Of a stretch of DNA of 64,000 nucleotides, positions 1 to 9,392 are shown one piece after another. The first letter of the stretch is position 1, and each line of letters begins with the position of its first letter. The notes beneath the pieces are model-generated. The model was not told the DNA's origin. It saw only the letters and a program-made list of their open reading frames with translations, and searched no databases. Source of the DNA: Staphylococcus sp. NAM3COL9 (GTDB lineage Bacteria > Bacillota > Bacilli > Staphylococcales > Staphylococcaceae); assembly GCF_001431205.1 (NCBI RefSeq), contig NZ_LGPC01000016.1, forward strand, positions 124,001-188,000, written 5' to 3'. Both the position numbers and the translations under genes were made by a program.

Positions 1-483
1 ACCTACAACTGTAGCCATTGTGATAGCTGCTGAGACATCAGTTGCTTGACTCAATCCAAATCCAACAGGCGCTATTGCTGCTACTGTACCTACAGAGGTA
101 CCCATTGAAAGCGAAACAAACATACAAATAATAAATAAGCCTACAATAATTAAATTCTCTGGAATAAGTGACAGTCCTAAATTAACTGTAGATTGCACGC
201 CCCCCATGTCTTCGGTAGTTTGAGAGAAAGCCCCAGCCAGTATAAAGATGAGCATCATTAAAATAATATTTGAATGACCCGCGCCTTTTGTGAAGACTTC
301 CACTTTTTTATGAAACGTTTCTTTTCTATTTAAAATCAAAGCTACAATAGATGCTACTAAAATAGCTACATTTAAAGGCATTGTTGAAAAATCTCCTGTA
401 CCAATACCTACACCTAAAAATAAGCCTACAAATACGAGCAATGGAATCAATGCCCAAGCGTTACCTTTCTTTGTCTTCTCCAT
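1..483 (-). CDS. metT: NhaC-superfamily transporter, 5' part only (candidate methionine transporter MetT)
   Basis: The first 161 codons are in the window; the gene continues past base 1. ATG is at 483. The translation is strongly hydrophobic, with several membrane segments and glycine-rich stretches such as MGTSVGT, and it resembles the complete NhaC-type antiporter at 20711-22042 (shared 'LGLSLIP' and 'AGAFS' patterns), so it belongs to the Na+/H+ antiporter NhaC superfamily. A SAM-I riboswitch lies directly upstream on the same strand. S-box-controlled NhaC-superfamily genes in Firmicutes have been predicted as methionine transporters (MetT) from comparative genomics, so methionine uptake is a better guess than pH homeostasis. 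Family: sure. Substrate: inferred from the riboswitch. Confidence 0.75.
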   Translation of the reverse strand, partial: MEKTKKGNAWALIPLLVFVGLFLGVGIGTGDFSTMPLNVAILVASIVALILNRKETFHKKVEVFTKGAGHSNIILMMLIFILAGAFSQTTEDMGGVQSTVNLGLSLIPENLIIVGLFIICMFVSLSMGTSVGTVAAIAPVGFGLSQATDVSAAITMATVVG

Positions 484-554
484 AAAAAACCAACTTTCTA
501 TAAGGGTAAAAGCGTGAAATTAAATCCTCGCTATTTCTTTGTGTTTCTTTTTGA

Positions 555-706
555 AAATAAAAAAACTCTTTTCTTATTGAAGAAAAGAGTAAACGTTATG
601 TTTTTATTCTTATCTTCTAGCATTCATTTATGCTACTGGAATTGGCACACGCATCATCATGTTGCCGAAGTATCAACAGGCCAGTCCCTCCACTTCTCTC
701 GATAAG
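555..706 (-). promoter_or_regulatory. SAM-I (S-box) riboswitch with terminator
   Basis: Read on the minus strand, the leader starts CTTATCGAGAGAAGTGGAGG then GACTGGCC, and later has the 'CGGCAAC' block; these are the conserved S-box core elements. The P1 helix closes with GATAAG at 610-615, so the aptamer spans about 610-706. Downstream is an intrinsic terminator (stem ACTCTTTTCTT / AAGAAAAGAGT at 565-590, followed by a T-run). High S-adenosylmethionine should favour termination and switch off the transporter that follows. Confidence 0.93.
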
Positions 707-724
707 TTATTAAATTGTTTTATA

Positions 725-753
725 ATAGTACATTTTCAACTGTAATTCGTCAA
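725..753 (-). promoter_or_regulatory. Likely sigma-A promoter of the S-box transcript
   Basis: On the minus strand TTGACG and TACTAT are separated by 17 bases and lie about 19 bases ahead of the riboswitch P1 helix, the right place for the transcript to begin with the aptamer. Assigned by eye from the hexamers and spacing. Confidence 0.55.
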
Positions 754-835
754 ATCCTGATTTAGCTTAATACGTTAAAGCGCGTTTGTCAATATTGCCA
801 TGCAATAATACGCATGTTCAAGAAGTACGCCCCCC

Positions 836-1447
836 TTATTCAGTAGGTCGCAGAATCGTAAATGTCTCTCCTAACGATGCATAGTCATTGCCAGCTAAGC
901 GAGAAACAGCTGCTAATGCCTGGGCATCAATTTTACTGTCTTCAAAGTATACATCATCATCGATATGGAACATAACAACTTCACCAATAATTAAATCAGA
1001 ACCTTCTTGTGGATCGCCTAATGGAATAATTCTGTTTAATTTACATTCCAAGCGAATTTTTGCTTGTTGTATCCCTGGGACTGAAACAAGTTCTGAATCA
1101 ATACATGTTAAGTTTGTTCTTTCTAGCTCATTACTCGTACGCTTTATTGGTGCTGCAGTTCTATTAACTTCGTCAACTATTGTTTCATCAGTAATATGAA
1201 CGACAAATTCTTCAGTTTCTTCAATATTTACTGATGTGTCTTTTCGTTCACCTTCTGAACGAGCAGTAGAAATCATAATCATTGGCGGTGCGCTACTCAC
1301 TACATTAAAGAAACTGAATGGCGCTGCATTTAAATGACCTGATTTGTCTTGAGAAGTAACAAATGCAATCGGTCTTGGAATAATACTCCCACTCAATAAT
1401 TTATAATTTTGTTTCTTAGAGAGTGTATCTGCTTTAAATTGTTTCAT
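836..1447 (-). CDS. Flavin reductase family protein (FMN-binding split barrel)
   Basis: The 203-residue product has the layout of the flavin reductase/DIM6-NTAB family: an N-terminal 'GSIIPRPIAFVTS' segment (about residues 20-32) followed by 'NAAPFSFFNVVS', which in relatives wraps the FMN, and a C-terminal 'DAQALAAVSRLAGNDYASLG' signature. Such proteins bind FMN and either reduce flavin with NAD(P)H or act as small flavoproteins; the physiological partner is not visible. It is transcribed in the same direction as the SDR gene upstream (71-base gap), but co-transcription is not proven. No signal peptide or membrane segment, so cytosolic. Confidence 0.85.
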   Translation of the reverse strand: MKQFKADTLSKKQNYKLLSGSIIPRPIAFVTSQDKSGHLNAAPFSFFNVVSSAPPMIMISTARSEGERKDTSVNIEETEEFVVHITDETIVDEVNRTAAPIKRTSNELERTNLTCIDSELVSVPGIQQAKIRLECKLNRIIPLGDPQEGSDLIIGEVVMFHIDDDVYFEDSKIDAQALAAVSRLAGNDYASLGETFTILRPTE

Positions 1448-1518
1448 AGTTTATTACCATACCCTTCAAAAAATAAAAAGCTAGATAATCTATAAGAGAT
1501 TACTAACTTTTGATATCA

Positions 1519-2400
1519 TTAGTCTAACTGAGTTCCGCCTGTTACACCATATACTTGCCCAGTTGTATAACTCGACTCTTCAGCAGCTAAATGTACATAT
1601 ACGCCTGAAAGTTCCACAGGTTGTCCTGCTCTACCTAATACTTCTTTTTGACCAAATGTAGGTATCTTCGATTGTGGTTGTCCGCCAGATATTTGTAATG
1701 GTGACCAAAACGGCCCAGGTGCTACACAATTCACACGAATACCTTTGGCACCTAATTCTTCAGATAAACTTTTAGTCAATGAAATGATTGCTGCTTTTGA
1801 GGCTGCATAATCATGTAAAATCGGACTCGGATTATATCCTTGGACTGACGATGTTGTCGTAATTGTAGCACCTGGTTGTAAATAATCTAGTGCTTTTTGA
1901 ACTGTCCAAAATATAGGATACACGTTAGTTTCAAATGTTTCAGTAAATGAAGCTGTATCGAAACTTTTTAAATCATCTCTGTATTGTTGGTGTCCAGCTA
2001 CAAGGGTTACATTATCTAAACCATCTAATTTATTATATGCTTGCTCAACTAAATCATAGTTAAATTGTTCATTACGGATATCTCCTGGTATTAAAATAGC
2101 TTTTCTACCTGCCGCTTCAATCACTTCTTGTACTTCTTCGGCATCTGCTTGTTCTTCAGGAAGATAATTTATCGCTACATCTGCACCTTCTTTTGCATAT
2201 GCTATAGCAGCTGCTCTTCCAATGGCAGAATCTCCACCCGTTACCAACATTTTATAATCTGTTAATCTACCATAACCTACGTATGAAGTCTCTCCACAAT
2301 CTGGTTTAGGTTCTAATTCTTTTTGTAAACCAGGAGTAGATTGTTCTTGTTTAGGAAAATCTTCATTTGAAAATTTTGTTCTCGGATCTTGGCCTGCCAT
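1519..2400 (-). CDS. SDR-family oxidoreductase, general-stress type (YdaD/YhxC-like)
   Basis: This 293-residue short-chain dehydrogenase/reductase has the nucleotide-binding motif TGGDSAIG (residues 54-61) and a catalytic YAASK (Tyr198, Lys202) with upstream serines at 184-185. The roughly 45-residue polar N-terminal extension rich in Lys, Gln and Glu is typical of the Bacillus YdaD/YhxC stress subgroup, which use NAD(P)(H) with unknown natural substrates. ATG 2400 has a good AAGGAG Shine-Dalgarno. A sigma-B-like promoter sits just upstream (2438-2464), consistent with a stress role. A homologue lies near hut in S. aureus, so the position is conserved. Confidence 0.88.
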   Translation of the reverse strand: MAGQDPRTKFSNEDFPKQEQSTPGLQKELEPKPDCGETSYVGYGRLTDYKMLVTGGDSAIGRAAAIAYAKEGADVAINYLPEEQADAEEVQEVIEAAGRKAILIPGDIRNEQFNYDLVEQAYNKLDGLDNVTLVAGHQQYRDDLKSFDTASFTETFETNVYPIFWTVQKALDYLQPGATITTTSSVQGYNPSPILHDYAASKAAIISLTKSLSEELGAKGIRVNCVAPGPFWSPLQISGGQPQSKIPTFGQKEVLGRAGQPVELSGVYVHLAAEESSYTTGQVYGVTGGTQLD

Positions 2401-2437
2401 AATACAACACTCCTTAAATAATTATTCTATCTATACA

Positions 2438-2464
2438 TTACCCAAATTTTATAGTAGTTAATAC
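2438..2464 (-). promoter_or_regulatory. Possible sigma-B promoter for the SDR gene
   Basis: The minus strand reads GTATTA, 15 bases, GGGTAA. This is close to the staphylococcal sigma-B pattern GTTTAA-N12-15-GGGTAT. It lies 38 bases upstream of the start codon of a gene whose Bacillus relatives are sigma-B dependent. Two positions deviate, so this is a candidate only. Confidence 0.45.
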
Positions 2465-2473
2465 ATATACAAA

Positions 2474-3598
2474 TTATACGTCGTTCAATAATTTTTGAAC
2501 AAATGTAACAAAATACTCAGGTACTTTTTCTAGAATTCGTTCATCTGGGTCATATTTAGGATGATGTAAATCATATTCACTATTCGACCCAATGAATGCA
2601 AAGACACTTGGATATTTATTTGAAAAACCAGAAAAGTCTTCGCCAATTGTTAAAGGTTTATCCATAACTTCTACATTATATCCAACTTGTTTCGCTACTT
2701 CGATAGCGTCATCCGTTAATTTCTCATCGTTTTTAACAGCACCTGGTAAACGATGATATAGTGTTTCTATTTCGACATCAAATGCTTCTGCAAGCCCACT
2801 TCCAATTGCTCTAAGTCGTTCTTCAATATAAACACGTTTATCTTCATCAAAGCTTCTCACAGTACCTTGGACGTATGCTTGATCAGCGATGACGTTCCAT
2901 GTATTTCCACTGGATACTTCACCTATAGTTACAACTGCATTATCAAAAGCAGATAGATTTCTACTCACAATCGACTGAACGCTATTAATTAATTGTCCTA
3001 GAACGATGACAGGATCATTACCTTGTTCTGGTTTAGCAGCATGTGCACCTGTGCCTTTTATTTTAAATTCAAAACGGTCTACAGATGACGTTATTACACC
3101 CGACTTCACTGCAAATTCACCCACATCTAACGACGGGTAGTTGTGATAGCCTAATACAGCTTTTGCACCATCAATCGCTCCTGATTCAGTGATATGTAGC
3201 GCACCATAACCTAGTTCTTCCGCAGGTTGAAAAATAACACGGACACGTCCTTTTAATTGGGTTTCAATGTCTTTAAGTCTTGTTGCTACAGCTAAAATAC
3301 TAGCCATGTGTATATCATGTCCACATGCATGCATAACACCTTCATTCGTTGAAGTGAATTCATGTACCACTTGCTCATTGATAGGCAAAGCATCAATGTC
3401 TGTTCTTACAGCTATGAATGTTTCGCCTTGTCCTACTTCAGCAACTAAACCAGTCTCTAATGGGAGATCAAGTATTTTAATATCGTACGCTTCTAATATT
3501 CGTTTTAATCTTTTTGTCGTCTCATATTCGTCATCTGAGAGTTCAGGGTATTGATGTAAAGTTCTTCTCCAATTCACGTAATCTTCATATTGTGGCAT
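2474..3598 (-). CDS. M20-family amidohydrolase (N-acyl-amino-acid/hippurate hydrolase type)
   Basis: The 374-residue product is a zinc-dependent M20D amidohydrolase. Metal and catalytic motifs are present: RTDIDALPI (65-73), HACGHDIH (90-97, with the Cys92/His94 pair of this subfamily) and QPAEE near residue 125. Relatives remove acyl groups from N-acyl amino acids or cleave hippurate-like amides. Its ATG overlaps the stop of the upstream SulP gene (TAATG), which implies translational coupling. The substrate may therefore be related to what the SulP protein carries, but that is inference. Cytosolic: no signal sequence. Confidence 0.88.
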   Translation of the reverse strand: MPQYEDYVNWRRTLHQYPELSDDEYETTKRLKRILEAYDIKILDLPLETGLVAEVGQGETFIAVRTDIDALPINEQVVHEFTSTNEGVMHACGHDIHMASILAVATRLKDIETQLKGRVRVIFQPAEELGYGALHITESGAIDGAKAVLGYHNYPSLDVGEFAVKSGVITSSVDRFEFKIKGTGAHAAKPEQGNDPVIVLGQLINSVQSIVSRNLSAFDNAVVTIGEVSSGNTWNVIADQAYVQGTVRSFDEDKRVYIEERLRAIGSGLAEAFDVEIETLYHRLPGAVKNDEKLTDDAIEVAKQVGYNVEVMDKPLTIGEDFSGFSNKYPSVFAFIGSNSEYDLHHPKYDPDERILEKVPEYFVTFVQKLLNDV

Positions 3599-4770
3599 TA
3601 TATGTCACGTCCTTTCTTATTAATAAAACAAAAAATCATGTAATAACTTATCGTTACAACAACGACGCCTATGGCAAGGTTATTCGTAATTAATATAATC
3701 ACTACGGTAGATATAATTAAAATGCTATTTAACAAAGGTGCTTTGCGGATGAATGGCATCGTTCGTCTATCAAACGTACCAAGTGAAATCGTAATTAACA
3801 CAGTGGCTAATACTGCCATGGGTATTCGTCCGATAATCTCTCCAAAAATAAATAAGCATATCAATAAAAAGCTGCCTGTGATGAAAGTCGACAATCTTGA
3901 ATTCGCACCCATCGCTACGTTAAAGCGCGATTGTCCAACAAGTGCACTACCACCAAACCCTCCAAACAAGCCAACAATAAAGTTCGCGATACCTTGACCA
4001 ATAGTTTCCTTATTTTTATCACTGGTTGTTGAAGTTACAACATCAACCATTTGCGCTGTTAACGTCGTTTGTATCACTGCTACGATAGCCATTGCTACAC
4101 CATAAAGTAATGCAACCATAACTATATTCAAATCACTCATTTCATTTGGTATGGAAGGTATTGGCATTTTAATATGTAATGAAGCCATATCAGAGACATA
4201 TTGAATATTTGGTTTAACCACTCCTGCAAGTAGCGTCAATATAATAATTGCTATTAAAGGTGCTGGTATAAGTTTTATATATTGCCCTGCAAGCCAAATA
4301 ATAAAGAATGAAGCTATAGCAAACACATAGGTTGAGGCTGAAATGTTAAATATATTCTTTAATTGAGATGTAAACAATAATAAACCTAATGCATTCATAA
4401 AACCAATGACTACACCCGTAGGTATGAAGTCTAACAATTTATTTATGTGACAATATCCCAATATAATTTGTATGACACCCATAAATAATGTAGCTAAAAT
4501 AAGCGCGTTTAGACCATGACTTGCCATTAATGGTGCAACTACGAGCGACACACCACTACTTGGCGCTGATACCATCAACGTCCTATTACCAGTAAAGCTC
4601 AACACGAGCATCATCAAACCAGTACTTAACATGCCTATCGTTGGGCTTACGCCGGCAATGAAAGAGAATGCAATTGCGCCTGGAAGTAATGCAAGGGCAA
4701 GCAACATACCTGTGAGCATATTTTGGCTTAAATCCCCACTCCATTGTTTAACATAAGTAGTTTGCCCCAC
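3598..4770 (-). CDS. SulP-family inorganic/organic anion transporter lacking a STAS domain
   Basis: About 10 or more hydrophobic segments and the SulP-type 'LPGAIAFSFIAGVSP' region near the start identify a SulP/SLC26-like transporter. I start it at GTG 4770, 9 bases after GGGAGGTG, rather than at the longer in-frame start at 4824, whose extra 18 residues contain that Shine-Dalgarno. The product is then 390 residues. Typical SulP proteins exceed 500 because of a C-terminal cytoplasmic STAS domain; here the protein stops soon after the last membrane segment with a short 'NKKGRDI' tail, so STAS is absent. Transported anion unknown. Its stop overlaps the start of the M20 gene. Confidence 0.8.
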   Translation of the reverse strand: MGQTTYVKQWSGDLSQNMLTGMLLALALLPGAIAFSFIAGVSPTIGMLSTGLMMLVLSFTGNRTLMVSAPSSGVSLVVAPLMASHGLNALILATLFMGVIQIILGYCHINKLLDFIPTGVVIGFMNALGLLLFTSQLKNIFNISASTYVFAIASFFIIWLAGQYIKLIPAPLIAIIILTLLAGVVKPNIQYVSDMASLHIKMPIPSIPNEMSDLNIVMVALLYGVAMAIVAVIQTTLTAQMVDVVTSTTSDKNKETIGQGIANFIVGLFGGFGGSALVGQSRFNVAMGANSRLSTFITGSFLLICLFIFGEIIGRIPMAVLATVLITISLGTFDRRTMPFIRKAPLLNSILIISTVVIILITNNLAIGVVVVTISYYMIFCFINKKGRDI

Positions 4771-4869
4771 ATTCGATGTCACCTCCCATGTATGCTTTAA
4801 ATAACATGGTACCATAATTGTCAAAATATTTAATCAACTCAAACTCAACTTGTTTACACTTAAAAAAAG

Positions 4870-5021
4870 AAGCGAGATAGAAATCTAATTTTGATTTCGT
4901 AGTCCCCCCTATAAGGTTGACTAGACATCTATGTTTTTTGAAATAAGCGCATTTTGATATCAGATAGCTCCTGCCAAAATACAAATTGAGTCTGAAACAT
5001 GTATTTATGTCCCAGACTCAA
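4870..5021. repeat. Family A dispersed intergenic repeat, copy A1
   Basis: On the plus strand this begins 'agcgagatagaaatc', has 'gatttcgtagtcccccc' and 'aaggttgactaga', and ends in 'atgtcccagactcaa'. The same ordered blocks recur at 14848-15092, 27106-27336 and, shortened, at 34074-34140. No ORF or transposase is attached. This copy is somewhat degenerate. Confidence 0.75.
4986..5021 (-). terminator. Intrinsic terminator after hutI
   Basis: TTGAGTCTG pairs with CAGACTCAA around an 18-base loop; on the minus strand it is followed by TTTGTATTTT. It begins 4 bases after the hutI stop codon and forms the end of repeat copy A1. Confidence 0.7.
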
Positions 5022-5024
5022 TTA

Positions 5025-6266
5025 TTATTTGATATTTAACTTAACTTGGTTATCAACAAGTAGTTTTCCATCTTTAATCACTTTTTCAGCATGATTTATA
5101 CCATAGTGATACGGAATATACTCATGATTGGGTGCATCCCAAATGACAATATTGGCTTTGTCACCTTTATTAATTGTACCAGCATCAACATCAATTGCTT
5201 TCGCTGCATTTACCGTAACGGCATTCCAAATTTCATTTGGTGATAATTTTAATTTCAATGCAGCAATTGACATCACAAGTTGTAAGTTGTTTGTCACACA
5301 ACTTCCTGGATTAAAGTCTGTTGCAATTGCAATAGCTCCACCATTATCTAACATACCTCTAGCATCTGCGTATTGTTCCTTACCTAAATAAAACGTAGTA
5401 CCTGGTAATAACACAGCCACTGTATCGCTATCTTTAAGTTTCGCTTTGCCTTCTGTACTAGAGGCTACTAAATGATCTGCAGAAATTGCACCTTCGTCAA
5501 TTGCTAATTCTAGACCACCTAACGGATCAATTTCGTCAGCATGAATTTTAACATCAAAACCTAAATCTTTTGCTGCTTGCATATATTTCCTAGATTCTTC
5601 TACTGTAAATACACCTGTTTCGCAAAAGATATCTGCAAAATCAGCATACTGTTTAACTTCAGGTAGTAAATCAATCATTTCCTGTAAAAAGGCTTGATTA
5701 GATTTTGCATCTTTGGGTACTGCATGTGGCCCTAAGAAAGTATGTTTCATATCTAAGTTATACTTTTCTGCTAAACGTTTTGACACACGTAGTTGCTTGA
5801 GTTCACTTTCTTTATCTAAACCATAACCGCTCTTACTTTCAACAGCTAAGACCCCATGTTGTATCATCGTTAACAAATTCTTTTCAGCTTTTTTAAACAG
5901 CTCTTCTTCAGTTGCATTTCGTGTAGCTTCTACTGTGGATAATATACCTCCACCTTGATCCAGTATTTCTAAATATGAAACACCTTGTCTTTTCAGCGAC
6001 ATTTCATGTTCTCTTGAACCGCCATGTACTAAATGGGTATGTGCTTCAACAAGTGATGGTGTTACAACTTTCCCTGTAGCGTCGAGTGTTTCTTTCGCCT
6101 CATATTCATCTATATGGGAACCTGAATAAACCACTTTGCCATCTTTAACAACAACTGTTCCATTTTCAACGATTTCTAATTCATCTAAATCTTTTCCTTT
6201 TAAAGGGCGATCTGTAGATTTTGGTAAAATTAATTGTTTAATGTTTTGAATAATTAAATCGTTCAT
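5025..6266 (-). CDS. hutI: Imidazolonepropionase
   Basis: The 413-residue amidohydrolase-superfamily enzyme hydrolyses 4-imidazolone-5-propionate to N-formimidoyl-L-glutamate, the third step of histidine degradation. The metal-binding '[12 protein letters not shown]' motif lies near residue 95, '[12 protein letters not shown]' near 240 and the late 'ATDFNPGSC' near 320, all conserved in HutI, and length is normal. The ATG (with AAGGAG) overlaps the last codons of hutU, so the two are translated as an operon. The product feeds HutG, encoded at 10258-11187. Cytosolic. Confidence 0.97.
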   Translation of the reverse strand: MNDLIIQNIKQLILPKSTDRPLKGKDLDELEIVENGTVVVKDGKVVYSGSHIDEYEAKETLDATGKVVTPSLVEAHTHLVHGGSREHEMSLKRQGVSYLEILDQGGGILSTVEATRNATEEELFKKAEKNLLTMIQHGVLAVESKSGYGLDKESELKQLRVSKRLAEKYNLDMKHTFLGPHAVPKDAKSNQAFLQEMIDLLPEVKQYADFADIFCETGVFTVEESRKYMQAAKDLGFDVKIHADEIDPLGGLELAIDEGAISADHLVASSTEGKAKLKDSDTVAVLLPGTTFYLGKEQYADARGMLDNGGAIAIATDFNPGSCVTNNLQLVMSIAALKLKLSPNEIWNAVTVNAAKAIDVDAGTINKGDKANIVIWDAPNHEYIPYHYGINHAEKVIKDGKLLVDNQVKLNIK

Positions 6267-7927
6267 TTTATATCTCCTTTACCCGTAATCATTGGAATTT
6301 TGATGCCTTTTTCTTTAGCAACATTAATTGCTGATTCATAACCTGCATCTGCATGTCTTACAACACCCATACCCGGATCTGTCGTTAATACACGTCCTAA
6401 ACGACGATCTGCGCGTTCTGATCCATCAGCGACAATGACCATACCAGCATGCAATGAGTAACCCATACCTACACCTCCGCCGTGATGAAATGAAATCCAT
6501 GAGCCACCAGCTGCTGTGTTAATTAAAGCATTTAATACTGCCCAATCTCCCACAGCATCTGAACCATCTTTCATGCCTTCTGTCTCACGGTTTGGACTCG
6601 CAACCGACCCTGAATCAAGATGATCACGCCCGATAACAACTGGTGCAGAAATTTCTCCGTCACGAACCAAACGATTTAAAGCCAAGCCCATTTTGGCACG
6701 TTCTTCAAAGCCCAACCAAGCTATACGAGATGGTAATCCTTGGAATGCAATTTTTTCTTGAGCTAAATCTAACCAGCGAATGAGCTTTTCATTATCTGGA
6801 AATAGTTTTCTCATTTCTTCATCTGCACGTTCAATATCTTTAGGGTCTCCACTTAAAGCTGCAAAACGGAATGGTCCTTTACCTTCACAGAATAATGGTC
6901 GGATGTAAGCTGGTACAAATCCTGGGAAATCAAAAGCATTTTCTAAACCGTTATTATAAGCAACTTGTCTAATGTTATTCCCATAATCAAAAGCAACTGC
7001 ACCATTTTTTTGAAATTCGATCATTAACTCAACGTGTTTTCTCATTGAGTCTTGCGATAACATGACATATTGTTTAGGGTCTTTATCACGTAGCGCATTG
7101 GCTTCTTCTAAAGAATAACCTTGTGGAATGTAACCGTTCAATGGATCATGTGCACTTGTCTGGTCAGTAACAACATCAATTTTAAATCCTTTATCTAAAA
7201 TTGCTCTGTGTGTATCTACAGCATTACCAACAAGTCCGATAGATAGTGGTTTGCCTTCTTGTCGTGCCCCTTCGGCTAATCGTAAAGCTTCATCTAAATC
7301 ATGCGTCTTCACATCGCAATAGCGCGTTTCTATACGTTTATCAATACGTGTTTCATCTACATCTACACCGATTACAACACCGCCATTCATCGTAACGGCC
7401 AGTGGTTGCGCTCCCCCCATGCCACCTAGACCAGCTGTTAAAGTCACTGTACCATTTAACGTGCCATCGTAATGCTGATTAGCAAGTTCACCAAATGTTT
7501 CGTAAGTGCCTTGAACAATACCTTGGGAACCAATGTATATCCAGCTACCTGCTGTCATTTGTCCATACATCATTAAACCTTTTTTATCTAATTCGTTAAA
7601 GTGATCCCAATTTGCCCACTCTGGTACAAGTACTGAATTTGAAATTAATACACGCGGTGCTTCTTCATGTGTTTTAAATACAGCAACTGGTTTTCCGGAT
7701 TGCACTAACATTGTTTCATCCGCTTCTAATGAACGTAACGTCTCTTCTATCGCTTCAAAAGCTTCCCAGTTTCTAGCAGCTTTACCAATACCACCATATA
7801 CAACTAAATCTTCAGGACGTTCAGCTACTTCTGGATCTAAGTTGTTATACAACATTCTAAGCACTGCTTCTTGTTCCCAACCTTTACATTCAATGTCTAA
7901 ACCTTTTTTTGCTACTATTTTTCTCAT
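6263..7927 (-). CDS. hutU: Urocanate hydratase
   Basis: The 554-residue product is full-length urocanase, which uses tightly bound NAD+ as an electrophile to convert urocanate to 4-imidazolone-5-propionate (step 2). The glycine-rich '[14 protein letters not shown]' segment (about residues 165-180) and the C-terminal '[13 protein letters not shown]' block are family hallmarks. I start at ATG 7927, nine bases after GAGGAG; an in-frame TTG six bases earlier is too close to that Shine-Dalgarno. It precedes hutI with a 4-base overlap and follows the YjiH-family gene by 47 bases, suggesting one transcript. Confidence 0.97.
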   Translation of the reverse strand: MRKIVAKKGLDIECKGWEQEAVLRMLYNNLDPEVAERPEDLVVYGGIGKAARNWEAFEAIEETLRSLEADETMLVQSGKPVAVFKTHEEAPRVLISNSVLVPEWANWDHFNELDKKGLMMYGQMTAGSWIYIGSQGIVQGTYETFGELANQHYDGTLNGTVTLTAGLGGMGGAQPLAVTMNGGVVIGVDVDETRIDKRIETRYCDVKTHDLDEALRLAEGARQEGKPLSIGLVGNAVDTHRAILDKGFKIDVVTDQTSAHDPLNGYIPQGYSLEEANALRDKDPKQYVMLSQDSMRKHVELMIEFQKNGAVAFDYGNNIRQVAYNNGLENAFDFPGFVPAYIRPLFCEGKGPFRFAALSGDPKDIERADEEMRKLFPDNEKLIRWLDLAQEKIAFQGLPSRIAWLGFEERAKMGLALNRLVRDGEISAPVVIGRDHLDSGSVASPNRETEGMKDGSDAVGDWAVLNALINTAAGGSWISFHHGGGVGMGYSLHAGMVIVADGSERADRRLGRVLTTDPGMGVVRHADAGYESAINVAKEKGIKIPMITGKGDIK

Positions 7928-7974
7928 GAACAATCACTCCTCATTTTAATTAATTAACCTTTGTTTAATAAATC

Positions 7975-9249
7975 TTAAAATAACCATAATGCGAATGGTA
8001 TCGTGATGAGTAATGTAAGCACTACTCTTTCAAACCATACCAATACCAATTTACCAACCGATATTTTTATTTCAGTTGAAAGAATCACAGGTACCACACT
8101 CGAAAAAAAGATAATCGCCGAAACACTCATTACCGCTACTATAAATCTCGTAGCTAAATCAGCAGTTTGTGCAATCGCAGCAGGTAACAGCATCTCAACA
8201 ATTGAAATGGTTGAGGCTTGTGCTAATATTGCTACATCTTGGACTGGGAATATACTTATAAATGGATAAAAAATATAAGATACATATTCTATTATCGATG
8301 TATATTCAGCAATAATAAGACCTAAGAAGCCGATAGACATAATAGAAGGCAATATCGCAATTGTCATTACGACGCCGTCACGTAAATTTTCACGTACATT
8401 TCCTATTAGTGAGTCAGCATTTTTAACAGCTAACTTAGCTTCTAACCAAGACTCTTTTAATAAAGGCATATTTCTGCGTTTTTCTTCTTTATACGGTTTG
8501 TTCTGATATGTCGTATTTTTCTCAAATCTTATAGGTGGGAGTTGTACGGTGATGGCAGTAACTATAAAAGTCACTGCAAGTGTGAACCAAAAATAAAGGT
8601 TCCAATGTTCAATAATACCTAGTGTATTAGCTACTATAATCATGAAAGTAGCGGATACCGTTGAAAAACCTGTCGCAACGATAACTGCTTCCTTATGCGT
8701 ATAACCAGCATCCTTATAGACTTTATTTGTAATTAATAAGCCAATTGAATAACTCCCTACAAACGAGGCAACCGCATCAACTGCTGATTTGCCTGGCGTT
8801 TTAAAAATAGGTTTCATGACTGGTCTCATAATTACGCCAATAAATTCTAATAAACCGTAACCAACTAAAAATGTTAATAAAATAGCCCCTACTGGGATTA
8901 ACACACTTAATGGTATCGCTAATTTATCGTATAAAAATGGTCCAATACTTTCTTTCAATACAAATCCTGGTCCAAAATCAAAGACAATCATGAAAGCAAT
9001 AAAGACGCCTAATACTTTAAATAAGCTAAATATAATATCAGTTTTTGATTTGTTCCATTTTTTATTAATAAACGGATGTAATGCACCTATAATGATTAAA
9101 AGTAATACATAATAAGGTAAAATTGGATTTACCAAAAATGTAATCCACTGAACAATATGATCAATAAGAATTGTTGATTTACCATTAATCGTTATAGGTA
9201 CAAAGAAACTTAGAATGCCAATTAAGCTATAAACGAAAAATTTCCACAT
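7975..9249 (-). CDS. YjiH-family membrane protein with nucleoside-recognition (Gate) domains
   Basis: This 424-residue protein has about 10 hydrophobic segments and two Gate-like repeats, as in YjiH/SpoVM-associated 'nucleoside recognition' proteins. ATG 9249 fits the Shine-Dalgarno AGGGG better than GTG 9258. It heads the hutUI transcript and is divergent from a LysR regulator. That position suggests transport of histidine, urocanate or a pathway by-product, but no YjiH protein is known to me with a proven substrate, so the role is inferred from context only. Confidence 0.75.
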   Translation of the reverse strand: MWKFFVYSLIGILSFFVPITINGKSTILIDHIVQWITFLVNPILPYYVLLLIIIGALHPFINKKWNKSKTDIIFSLFKVLGVFIAFMIVFDFGPGFVLKESIGPFLYDKLAIPLSVLIPVGAILLTFLVGYGLLEFIGVIMRPVMKPIFKTPGKSAVDAVASFVGSYSIGLLITNKVYKDAGYTHKEAVIVATGFSTVSATFMIIVANTLGIIEHWNLYFWFTLAVTFIVTAITVQLPPIRFEKNTTYQNKPYKEEKRRNMPLLKESWLEAKLAVKNADSLIGNVRENLRDGVVMTIAILPSIMSIGFLGLIIAEYTSIIEYVSYIFYPFISIFPVQDVAILAQASTISIVEMLLPAAIAQTADLATRFIVAVMSVSAIIFFSSVVPVILSTEIKISVGKLVLVWFERVVLTLLITIPFALWLF

Positions 9250-9346
9250 GTACTTCACGCCCCTAACATGAAAGTACGCCTCCCTCTATATCACTAAGTA
9301 TAATATGATATGCTATATACTACCAATATAAATAAACTAATTATTG

Positions 9347-9361
9347 ATAGTTTAAAACTAT
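9347..9361. promoter_or_regulatory. LysR-type operator (T-N11-A) in the hut divergent region
   Basis: ATAGTTTAAAACTAT is a perfect 7-1-7 inverted repeat containing the T-N11-A core of LysR-family boxes. It lies 31 bases before the LysR start codon and about 100 bases from the YjiH start, in the shared divergent promoter region, as expected for autoregulation plus control of the hut transcript. Confidence 0.65.
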
Positions 9362-9392
9362 AAATAAATTACATATTCAAGGAGGGATTATA

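Noticed and set aside
514..705. A 63-codon plus-strand ORF at the left end
   Set aside because: It lies exactly over the antisense of the SAM riboswitch and its terminator, has no ribosome site, and reads like chance translation of structured RNA.
4771..4984. N-terminal extension and a separate 78-codon ORF before the SulP gene
   Set aside because: The region holds the ribosome site for GTG 4770 and repeat A1; the ORF translation has no features of a real protein.
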